DNA of 64,000 bases from Citrobacter farmeri (GTDB lineage: Bacteria > Pseudomonadota > Gammaproteobacteria > Enterobacterales > Enterobacteriaceae), in assembly GCF_019048065.1 (NCBI RefSeq), contig NZ_CP077291.1, positions 1,054,001 to 1,118,000 of the forward strand. Reading direction: 5' to 3'. Positions 56,936 to 64,000 of the stretch are shown piece after piece; positions within the stretch are counted from its first letter, which is position 1; each line of letters begins with the position of its first letter. The notes below the pieces were generated by a model. The model searched no databases. It was given only the letters and a program-made list of their open reading frames with translations, and was not told where the DNA came from. The position numbers and the translations under genes were made by a program.

Positions 56936-58429
56936 ATGTTGATTAAAAACCTCTTTCGTCGGGTGAAGTGGGTGAGTTCCGGCCTGTTGGTGCTGGTTAA
57001 ACACGTGGTGCTGACGCTGCTGGTGGTACTGATTGTTTTCCTGGGCGTGCGGGTATATCAGACAGAAAGTGGACCGGATCTTCATCCCTGGCACACCTGG
57101 CACGGGAATGAGATGAGCGCGGCGGAGCTGGACAACGCCACGTTTGCGCAGTATCAGGCGCGAGAAGAGGCGCTGTTTGCCGATCTGCAAAAACAGGTGA
57201 GTGATAAACTGCACCCGGATGAGCAGACGCCGATCAACCGTTTCTGGTCAGGCAGTCGGGTTTATCCGGCGCAATTCACCCCCAACGGAAACCGCTCATT
57301 CGTACTGATGCCGCAAGGCAAACCGCGCGGTGTTGCCGTGATGCTGCACGGCCTGACCGATTCTCCCTACAGCCTGAAATATTTAGCACAGATCTACCAG
57401 CAGCAGGGATTCATCGCCGTGGTGCCGCGCCTGCCTGGACACGGTACCGCGCCAGGTGCGTTAACGGCGGTCAACTGGGAAGCGTGGATGGCCGCGGCGC
57501 GTCTGGCGGTTCGTGAGGCGACGCGACTGGCGGGTCCTGAAGTGCCGCTGCATCTGGTGGGTTACTCTAACGGCGGGGCGCTGGCGCTGAAATATACGTT
57601 GGACAGTCTGGACGACACTGCACTGCGACGCCCGCGTCAGGTGGTACTGCTGTCGCCGATGATTGGCGTCACGTCATTCGCCCGTTTTGCCGGACTGGCG
57701 GGACTGCCGGCGCTGTTCCCGGCCTTTGCCAAAGCCGCATGGCTTAACGTCACGCCGGAGTATAATCCCTTCAAATACAATTCGTTCCCGGTGAATGCGG
57801 CGCGGCAGTCTTATCTGTTGACCAAAGCGCTACAGCAGCAAATCGTTCAGGATGCGCAGAATAAGCGACTTCACGACATGCCGCCGGTGCTGACCTTCCA
57901 GTCGGTGATGGATTCTACCGTCAGCACTCAGGCAGTGATGGCGTCGTTTTATCGCTATCTGGGGCCAAACGGCAGCGAACTGGTATTGTTTGATATCAAT
58001 CAGGCCGCTAACCTGCGACCACTGCTGCGTAGTGCGTCTTATACCGCCGCTGCGACGCTGTTGCCGTCTGTACCGCGTGCTTATCGCACGACGGTGGTGA
58101 CCAACGCCACGGCGGAAACACTGGCCGTGGTGGCGCGTGACACACTTGCCGGAACGCGCGACGTGCAGATTCAGCCGTTACGGGAAGCCTGGCCGCAGGA
58201 GATGTATTCGCTCTCGCATGTGGCGGTGCCATTTCCACTGACCGATTCTTTGTATGGGTTGCAGCCGGATGTGTTAAATCGCTATGGGCTGAGCATTGGC
58301 ACGATTGCGCTGCGTGGAGAGACCTCCACGCTGCTGGTAGGGCTGGATACCTTAATGCGTGTCACCTCAAATCCGTTCTTTCCCTATATGCAGAAACGGA
58401 TTGAGGCGGTTGTCGGAGGGCATCGTTAA
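56936..58429 (+). CDS. Membrane-anchored alpha/beta hydrolase
   Basis: A 497-residue protein. One N-terminal membrane span (~16-40) is followed by a hydrolase domain of the serine aminopeptidase/monoacylglycerol lipase-like kind at ~120-340. The oxyanion HG motif is at MLHGLTDSPYS (138-139), and the nucleophile is Ser211 in GYSNGG. Candidate acid and histidine residues lie in the C-terminal half (e.g. SLSHVAVPF near 425), but the triad cannot be fixed by eye. The domain would face the periplasm if the span is a signal anchor. No partner gene; substrate unknown. Present next to glaH instead of the E. coli ygaQ region. Confidence 0.75.
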   Translation: MLIKNLFRRVKWVSSGLLVLVKHVVLTLLVVLIVFLGVRVYQTESGPDLHPWHTWHGNEMSAAELDNATFAQYQAREEALFADLQKQVSDKLHPDEQTPINRFWSGSRVYPAQFTPNGNRSFVLMPQGKPRGVAVMLHGLTDSPYSLKYLAQIYQQQGFIAVVPRLPGHGTAPGALTAVNWEAWMAAARLAVREATRLAGPEVPLHLVGYSNGGALALKYTLDSLDDTALRRPRQVVLLSPMIGVTSFARFAGLAGLPALFPAFAKAAWLNVTPEYNPFKYNSFPVNAARQSYLLTKALQQQIVQDAQNKRLHDMPPVLTFQSVMDSTVSTQAVMASFYRYLGPNGSELVLFDINQAANLRPLLRSASYTAAATLLPSVPRAYRTTVVTNATAETLAVVARDTLAGTRDVQIQPLREAWPQEMYSLSHVAVPFPLTDSLYGLQPDVLNRYGLSIGTIALRGETSTLLVGLDTLMRVTSNPFFPYMQKRIEAVVGGHR

Positions 58430-58498
58430 CGTGTTTTATCGCCCCTCAGGGGGATGAAATACAGCGGGTAAGTTCAGCCTGGTAAACGGGTAAAAAGC

Positions 58499-58522
58499 AA
58501 AAAGCCGCGTAAGCGGCTTTTT
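58499..58522. terminator. Bidirectional terminator between hydrolase and small exported protein
   Basis: AAAAAGCCGC-GTAA-GCGGCTTTTT is a perfect stem with A- and T-runs on both sides, between two convergent genes. Confidence 0.9.
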
Positions 58523-58539
58523 CATTGATGAGGGCAGGA

Positions 58540-58896
58540 TTACTCGCTGATTTTTTTCTCAACGGCGGCGGCGCCTTCTTTGGTCTTATTCCAGCCCTTT
58601 TCAGTCCCTTCTTTAGTGGCATTCCAGCCTTTCTCGGTGCCTTCTTTGGTTTTATTCCATGTTTTTTGCGAACCTTCACTGACTTTGCTGCTCAGACTAT
58701 CGCTTTTACCTTCGGCGGTATGTTTTGCTTTCAGTCGTTGCTCTTCGCCCTGATTCTGCGCCTGGTGCAGTTTTTCTTTTGCGGTATTCGCATTTTCATG
58801 TGCGGCAGCCACATCATTATCCGTTGCGTGTGTGGTTGCAGCAAAAACAGGTGAAGCCAGCAGAAGTGCAGATAATGCGATCATGGTCTTTTTCAT
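58540..58896 (-). CDS. Small exported protein with 11-residue repeats
   Basis: A 118-residue protein. The start at 58896 gives a clean signal peptide (MKKTMIALSALLLASPVFA, cut after residue 19). The mature part is charged and helical. Its C-terminal half has three 11-residue repeats at 74-106 (EGSQKTWNKTK, EGTEKGWNATK, EGTEKGWNKTK). These are like the amphipathic 11-mers of LEA/apolipoprotein-type helices, which suggests a stress or membrane-binding role; this is inference only. AGGATATT lies upstream of the ATG. Confidence 0.75.
   Translation of the reverse strand: MKKTMIALSALLLASPVFAATTHATDNDVAAAHENANTAKEKLHQAQNQGEEQRLKAKHTAEGKSDSLSSKVSEGSQKTWNKTKEGTEKGWNATKEGTEKGWNKTKEGAAAVEKKISE
58579..58677. 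repeat. Three tandem 33-bp repeats in the small exported protein gene
   Basis: Three consecutive 33-base units encode the 11-residue repeats. The units differ at several bases, so they are not very recent copies. Copy number may vary among strains without breaking the frame. Confidence 0.8.
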
Positions 58897-59167
58897 AATA
58901 TCCTCGCTTAACATTATTCGTTATTAGCGTGATTAATCATGGCAGCTGAACGAAGCGCTGGCTTTAGGAAAAAACTGTAAGCGGGAAATATCGTTTTCTT
59001 TCCATGCGTTGCGCCAGGCTCACGCCACACAGAATTAACTCAACGCTGAGAAATAAATATCGCGGCGACTATGGTTAATTATCGTTCTTTCTACCATGCT
59101 TTTTAGACTCGCGACGTTAAGCGTGTAAACGACAAAATAATAACTCATCTCTCGCCCGGGGCTGACA

Positions 59168-60691
59168 ATGCGTAACACTCTTCTCCCCATCCTCGTTGCC
59201 GTGTTGCTCTTTGTTTTTGGCGTTTTAATTCTTAACGCGCAGCTCTGGTATTCGACCAGGGCTGACAGCCTTGCGGGTGCGCGGTATGTCGTGAGTGATC
59301 TCAATGTCATTCTTGATGAAGCGAGTCATGCCACCCGTACGGCCAGTCATGTCGTATTGAAAGGCTGTGACCAGGAAAACCAGTATCTACTTGGCATGGA
59401 GGCGGCGTTACAGCCCCATCTCAGAACGATCTTTATCTTTCGCCAGGGAGAGATTTGGTGTTCATCGTTACCGGGTAATCGCATGTTGCTTACGAATCTT
59501 CCGGCGGTTCCCGAAAGCAAACTGTTGCTCACGTCGGCAAAATATACCGTCAACAGGCGACCAGTGCTTTTGTACCAGACGCCGTTCGCCGAAAAGCGAA
59601 TTGTGGTCACCATCAGCGATCAACATATTCGCGACACATTGCGTACGCCGCTGAAAGGGGTGAGCTACGCGCTTATGGTCGGGAACGCGGTTCTGGGATT
59701 GTCGGGGGACGTGGTTAAGGTGAGTGAGTCAGACCGGAATATTGGCTACGTAAAGTCTGATCATTTTCCCTTCGCGGTAAGATATAACCAACCTCCGCTA
59801 TTGAGTTTACACAGACTCATCAGTCAGGGAATGGGGATAGTGGTATTTATTGTGTTGATATCGTGTCTCGCAGGGTATGCTCTCGAACGGTATTTGAACA
59901 GAAGCACCACTCCGGAAGAAACGCTGCGCAGGGCCATAAATAAAGGAGAGATTATTCCTTTTTACCAGCCGGTGGTGAACGGCAGAGAAGGAACACTGCG
60001 AGGGGTAGAAGTACTGGCAAGATGGAAACACCCCACTGCGGGATATATCTCTCCGGCCTCCTTTATCCCGGTTGCCGAAAAATCGGGGCTGATTATACCG
60101 CTTACCCAGGGATTGATGAGACAGGTTGCTGCAAATATGAACGCGATTGCCAGCAAACTACCGGAAGGTTTTCATGTCGGAATAAACTTTAGCGCCTCTC
60201 ATATCTCTTCTCCGTCATTTGTAGCAGAATGTCTGAAATATAAGGAAAGTTTCAAAAGAAAAGATCTGAATCTGGTTATTGAGGTGACGGAGCGCGAGCC
60301 GTTGCATGTTGATGAACATCTGGTACAAACGCTTAATGTTCTTCATGAAAATGGTTTTGTTATCGCGCTCGATGATTTTGGTACCGGATATTCGGGGCTT
60401 TCATACCTTCACGATTTGCACATTGACTATATCAAGATCGATCAAAGCTTTGTTGCGCGGGTTAACAGCGAAGAGGATTCAACCCGGATCCTGGATTGTG
60501 TGCTGGATCTGGCGCGAAAACTGTCATTAAGTATTGTTGCCGAAGGGGTGGAAACGAAAGAGCAGGTTGACTATCTGAACCGTAACGATATTACCTTCCA
60601 GCAGGGTTACTATTTCTTTAAACCGGTCAACTTCACTGAGCTGATAAAAATTCTCTTATCAAAACCTAATGTAAAGGTAAGAGTCGAGTGA
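59168..60691 (+). CDS. CSS-motif EAL-domain cyclic-di-GMP phosphodiesterase
   Basis: A 507-residue membrane enzyme. Two membrane spans (residues ~6-26 and ~216-240) enclose a periplasmic CSS domain with C67 and C98 (in IWCSSLPG), whose disulfide controls activity in relatives such as E. coli PdeB/PdeC/PdeD. The cytoplasmic EAL domain is at ~250-500. Metal/catalytic residues are present: EVLARW (281-286), IEVTERE (371-377), LDDFGTGYSG (401-410), KID (423-425) and VAEGVET. It should therefore be an active phosphodiesterase. It stands alone in the accessory region. Confidence 0.9.
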   Translation: MRNTLLPILVAVLLFVFGVLILNAQLWYSTRADSLAGARYVVSDLNVILDEASHATRTASHVVLKGCDQENQYLLGMEAALQPHLRTIFIFRQGEIWCSSLPGNRMLLTNLPAVPESKLLLTSAKYTVNRRPVLLYQTPFAEKRIVVTISDQHIRDTLRTPLKGVSYALMVGNAVLGLSGDVVKVSESDRNIGYVKSDHFPFAVRYNQPPLLSLHRLISQGMGIVVFIVLISCLAGYALERYLNRSTTPEETLRRAINKGEIIPFYQPVVNGREGTLRGVEVLARWKHPTAGYISPASFIPVAEKSGLIIPLTQGLMRQVAANMNAIASKLPEGFHVGINFSASHISSPSFVAECLKYKESFKRKDLNLVIEVTEREPLHVDEHLVQTLNVLHENGFVIALDDFGTGYSGLSYLHDLHIDYIKIDQSFVARVNSEEDSTRILDCVLDLARKLSLSIVAEGVETKEQVDYLNRNDITFQQGYYFFKPVNFTELIKILLSKPNVKVRVE

Positions 60692-61196
60692 CCGGACTGA
60701 ATTTTATTACTGGGGCAATATAGAGCGTTAATATCCAGCATATCTGATGATACCTCCTGATATTAGAAGCGCATTTTTAAGATGAGTATTTAATATCAAT
60801 GCGATAGGTGCTGTTATCTCTATTCTTTATTCCTTTTCCGTATAAAAACGTTGACGCGGTTCGTGCGTGGCATATAGCGCTTTACTCAGGGGAGCCGGGC
60901 GCCGCATGATGGTGAGTGATTTTTAGGCAGCCACAGGAATAAAGCACGGCGTGTATAGAGGGAAAATCGTTTTATCAACAAGATGTATTGACCTGATAAC
61001 GCTATTTTTTCCAGGCGGTTACTTTAACGTCTAAAGGTTAATATTGACATTAAACACAGCGTTAGCCTATCTCGACAATTGATGATGGAGATCACCTAAA
61101 ATGATAGGTTATTTTTATACAGTACCAAATTCGATTTTCTGCCTATAAGATAGATTGCATTTCCGCGGGTGTGGTTTACAAGGAAAGACTGTCAAC
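60692..61196. other. AT-rich gap before the sigma factor operon
   Basis: This 505-base stretch has no supported gene. It is clearly richer in A+T than the backbone. A possible promoter for the next operon is TTGACA (61044-61049) with TATCTC (61068-61073, 18-base spacer), a moderate match. ACCTA-AAATGA-TAGGT followed by TTATTTTT (61094-61117) looks like a weak hairpin. It probably holds the left border of an inserted module. Confidence 0.5.
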
Positions 61197-63236
61197 ATGC
61201 ATCGCACTGCTTCTGAGTTTTATCGCATTCCGCCTTTGCTTATTCGGGCGCTAAAAAGCGGAGTTTCCTCCGTGGTGGAGTTTCATCTCAGCAGAGGATT
61301 ACCTAAAGATTCGCGAGACTCTCTGGGAAATAGCCCGTTGATGATTGCTGCCCAGCATGGACACTTCGCTATTTGCGAAATGTTGTTGCGCGCAGGTGTC
61401 GATGTTGAACATCAAAACAACCTCGGGGTTTGTGCCAGTGACCTCGCGCAGGGGCAAAAGCTGCTTGAGCTGTTGGCCAGTTATCGGCATCCTCTTCCAC
61501 TTGCCGAACAGGAACCAGGAGTGGTTCCAGTCGATGATTCCGCAACAGAAGTCGAAGTAGAAACAGAACCACCTGAAGCGGAAGTCACGATGGATTTCAT
61601 GCTGTGGGAAGCCGAAGTCGAATCGAAGCCTGCTGAAGATAATCTGACGTTAAGGCACGCTTCTGCTGAAGCCCAGCAATTATTATCCCGCTATCGTCCG
61701 AAAGATGATTCAGCCGAATGGAACGATATCGAACTCACGCTTCCTGACCCCCCGACGCCAGTTTCTCACTCCCCGCAACATTATCCTCATCTCTCAACGT
61801 TGCTCACTTGCGCACTGGATACGGGGCGTATCTTTGCGCGTGACATCCGTCTTGCCGGAGAAGAGGATTTTGGTATGCAGTGGCCTGAATTTCAGGCCAG
61901 TGTTGAGGCATTGATCAGAGACTTACCCTTGATCGTGGAGGGTGATGACGTTATCCCGCCAGACGCGGCACCCGTAACATTAGCGGGTAGCGATCGCCTT
62001 GAGCCCTGGTTTGATGCTTTCAGCGCATTGCGGCAGTTCGGTATTTTTGAAAATTATCTGGTGGACATCCGCCAATGGGATGTCGTTGATAAAACAAAAG
62101 AAGAACGGCTTGGGCAGCGCATGGACACCGCGCTTATCAATTTGATGAAGATCCTGGCGGGTTTACCTGAGGCTGAATATCTTCAGTTGCTGCATCCGAA
62201 TCGCCTTCCTGCGTCAACGCCTGAGATTTCTGAAGAAGATGATGACGTGGAAGAGGCGGAAGAGGAAATGCCTTCCGCATCCGATGAGGATGAAACCATT
62301 AGCTTTACCGATCTGCTATTTCTTATGCGAAGTGGGAAAGCAGAAGAGTACCTGGATAACCATATCCCTCGCCCGGAGTATGCTGAACTGCAACAACTCG
62401 TCGAGCGCGCCCGAACGTTCACGCCTGATGAATCCTTAAAAATGAGTCTGTATGTCAGCAGTTACAGAGAGGCCTGGGAGGGGTTGATTCACGCTAACTT
62501 GCGTCTGGTCGTGGCTATCGCGAATAAATACCGCGGACGAGGATTAGATGCAGAGGACCTGATCCAGGAAGGAAATCTGGGCTTGATCAAAGCCGTTGAG
62601 AAATTTGACTATCGACGTGGATTCAAATTCTCCACGTATGCCACCTGGTGGATCCGCCAGAAGATCTCCCGTGCGATAGCCGATCAGGCACAACTCATTC
62701 GTTTACCCGTTCACTTCTATGAGCAATTTAAGCGCTGGCGAAACAGTCGGGATCAGTTGCTGTATCGCCAGGGGATAACGCCCACTGCCAGGCGGATAAG
62801 TGAATTGACCGAACTGCCAGAATATCAGGTTCTTCGGATGGCAAAATATGAAGAGCAAACGGCGTTGATTGGCGATTTTCATGACGACGCTCTGGACAAC
62901 AACGACGCGTTGTCTGGGGATGCGATCCTGACCGGAAAGGATTTCACCAGTGCTCCTGTTCAGTCTCTGGAGCTAAGAGAAAGTATTTCATCGGTTCTGG
63001 ATACGCTTTTGCCACGCGAAACACAGATCATAAAAATGCGTTTTGGTATCGGCATGACGCAAGATTTCACCCTTGAAGAAGTTGGCAAACAGTTTGATGT
63101 CACACGAGAAAGAATACGTCAGATAGAAGCCAAAGCGCTCCGTAAGCTGCGCCATTACAGCCGCGCGTCAAAATTAGGCGACTTCGTCGAACAATGGGAA
63201 ACCGCGTTGAGCGATACGCAGGAAGAAGAAGAATGA
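61197..63236 (+). CDS. RpoD-like sigma factor with ankyrin-like N-terminus
   Basis: A 679-residue protein (start at 61197; a TTG at 61155 is also open). Residues ~12-95 contain ankyrin-type helices ([23 protein letters not shown]). A long acidic middle part (~100-400, with [12 protein letters not shown] at ~346-357) replaces sigma region 1.1. Residues ~425-500 are sigma region 2 ([58 protein letters not shown]), ~505-555 region 3 and ~592-655 region 4 ([20 protein letters not shown], then KALRKLRH). Regions 2.4 and 4.2 are nearly identical to RpoD. Its stop overlaps the next ATG by 4 bases. It is not a known housekeeping or stress sigma; likely a module-specific sigma factor. Confidence 0.85.
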   Translation: MHRTASEFYRIPPLLIRALKSGVSSVVEFHLSRGLPKDSRDSLGNSPLMIAAQHGHFAICEMLLRAGVDVEHQNNLGVCASDLAQGQKLLELLASYRHPLPLAEQEPGVVPVDDSATEVEVETEPPEAEVTMDFMLWEAEVESKPAEDNLTLRHASAEAQQLLSRYRPKDDSAEWNDIELTLPDPPTPVSHSPQHYPHLSTLLTCALDTGRIFARDIRLAGEEDFGMQWPEFQASVEALIRDLPLIVEGDDVIPPDAAPVTLAGSDRLEPWFDAFSALRQFGIFENYLVDIRQWDVVDKTKEERLGQRMDTALINLMKILAGLPEAEYLQLLHPNRLPASTPEISEEDDDVEEAEEEMPSASDEDETISFTDLLFLMRSGKAEEYLDNHIPRPEYAELQQLVERARTFTPDESLKMSLYVSSYREAWEGLIHANLRLVVAIANKYRGRGLDAEDLIQEGNLGLIKAVEKFDYRRGFKFSTYATWWIRQKISRAIADQAQLIRLPVHFYEQFKRWRNSRDQLLYRQGITPTARRISELTELPEYQVLRMAKYEEQTALIGDFHDDALDNNDALSGDAILTGKDFTSAPVQSLELRESISSVLDTLLPRETQIIKMRFGIGMTQDFTLEEVGKQFDVTRERIRQIEAKALRKLRHYSRASKLGDFVEQWETALSDTQEEEE

Positions 63237-64000
63237 GCACAATGCGCCATGCGCCACCGAATGCGGCGATTATGATCGAAGCCCTGCGAGGGCTGGGCTA
63301 CAACACCGCAACCGCCCTTGCCGACATTATCGACAACAGTGTTAGTGCTGGAGCCCGTAAGGTCGAACTGACTTTCCACTGGCAAGGGATGGAGAGCTAT
63401 ATTGTGGTTCGGGATAACGGATGCGGCATGTCGGCCACTGAACTGGATGTTGCAATGCGTCTGGGTGTAAAAAATCCGCTGACACAGCGTTCAGGACACG
63501 ATCTGGGTCGCTTTGGCCTTGGCTTAAAAACGGCATCTTTTTCGCAATGCCGCCGTCTGACGGTCTCCTCCAAAAAAGAGGGGATAACGAATGTCCTGCG
63601 ATGGGATCTGGATATTCTGGCTGCAAGTACGGATGACGGTTGGTATTTACTTGAAGGCGCGGATCCTGGAAGTCAGGCGGCATTAGCGAACGCAGAACCT
63701 GAGACCCACGGTACGGTGGTGCTGTGGGAAGTTTTAGACCGAATTGTCACGCCCGGCTACGGTGAAAAAGATTTCCTCAATCTGATTGATGGCGTTGAAC
63801 AACACCTGGGAATGGTGTTTCATCGATTTCTTGAAGGGGGTTCTCCCCGACTCACTCTCACGCTCAATGGGCGCAAAATTAAAGCCTGGGATCCTTTTCT
63901 TGCTGGGCACCCTTCCAAACCCTGGCATTCACCCACGGCAATGGCGCCCGGCGCCCCCGCCGTGAAGGTGGAATGCCACGTCCTTCCGCATCAGGACCAT
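63233..64000 (+). CDS. MutL/MORC-like GHKL ATPase, N-terminal part
   Basis: The frame runs off the window after 256 codons. It starts with ATG in the last codons of the sigma gene (ATGA overlap). The GHKL ATPase motifs are clear: N-box [14 protein letters not shown] (residues 28-41), G1 DNGCGMS (61-67) and G2 [11 protein letters not shown] (92-102). This form, with GLGLKTAS, is that of bacterial MORC/MutL-type ATPases found in restriction and phage-defence operons. The rest of the domains and any partner genes are outside the window. No signal peptide or membrane span is seen. Confidence 0.85.
   Translation, partial: MSTMRHAPPNAAIMIEALRGLGYNTATALADIIDNSVSAGARKVELTFHWQGMESYIVVRDNGCGMSATELDVAMRLGVKNPLTQRSGHDLGRFGLGLKTASFSQCRRLTVSSKKEGITNVLRWDLDILAASTDDGWYLLEGADPGSQAALANAEPETHGTVVLWEVLDRIVTPGYGEKDFLNLIDGVEQHLGMVFHRFLEGGSPRLTLTLNGRKIKAWDPFLAGHPSKPWHSPTAMAPGAPAVKVECHVLPHQDH

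Noticed and set aside
58446..58679. Lysine/proline-rich frame over the 11-mer repeats
   Set aside because: Alternate frame of the repeat gene crossing the terminator; the signal-peptide frame is clearly the real one.

Overview
The window is a chromosomal segment of an enterobacterium (Enterobacteriaceae, about 53% GC by eye). Nearly every gene is recognisable as the Escherichia/Salmonella/Citrobacter version, and the order is the classic hyc-asc-hydN-hypF-nor-srl-recA-alaS-csrA-gshA-luxS-emr-proU-nrdHIEF-stpA-gab backbone. Citrobacter is the best guess: an intact ascGFB locus and an intact ygaY occur together with several genes absent from E. coli K-12. This is inferred from remembered family sequences; no search was run.

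Layout. 1-1109: end of the formate hydrogenlyase operon (hycGHI). 1136-1387: a SymE-like toxin gene with a LexA-like box, placed between hycI and ascB. 1569-5749: beta-glucoside PTS (ascB, ascF) and its divergent repressor ascG. 5895-8850: hydN-hypF. 8925-13203: nitric-oxide detoxification (norVW, divergent norR). 13200-18170: glucitol operon srlAEBDMR-gutQ. 18440-21919: mltB, pncC, recA (SOS promoter), recX. 22048-25224: alaS, a 127-bp ERIC-like element, csrA. 25556-26276: tRNA-Ser, four tRNA-Arg in 138-bp tandem units, and an rtT-type RNA repeat. 26397-33134: yqaBA, gshA, antisense micA with a sigma-E promoter, luxS, emrAB-mprA. 33225-35596: ygaZH exporter and a full-length ygaY transporter. 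35801-39124: proVWX. 39480-43219: nrdHIEF with an NrdR-type promoter. 43410-45273: a divergent carboxymuconolactone-decarboxylase/MocR pair. 45322-49346: ygaM, ygaC, alaE, stpA, ygaVP, yqaE, kbp. 49353-56662: glaH-lhgO-gabDTP-csiR (glutarate/GABA catabolism).

Past glaH the sequence leaves the conserved backbone. It holds a membrane-anchored alpha/beta hydrolase, a small exported protein with 11-residue repeats, a CSS-EAL c-di-GMP phosphodiesterase and an AT-rich 505-bp gap. Then comes an overlapping gene pair: an RpoD-like sigma factor with an ankyrin-type N-terminus, followed by a MutL/MORC-like GHKL ATPase cut by the window edge. This pair looks like the start of an accessory, probably anti-phage, operon and is the most interesting part of the window. 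Many gene borders carry REP/BIME elements, and in two cases (symE-like, hypF) the REP forms the 3' end of the gene.
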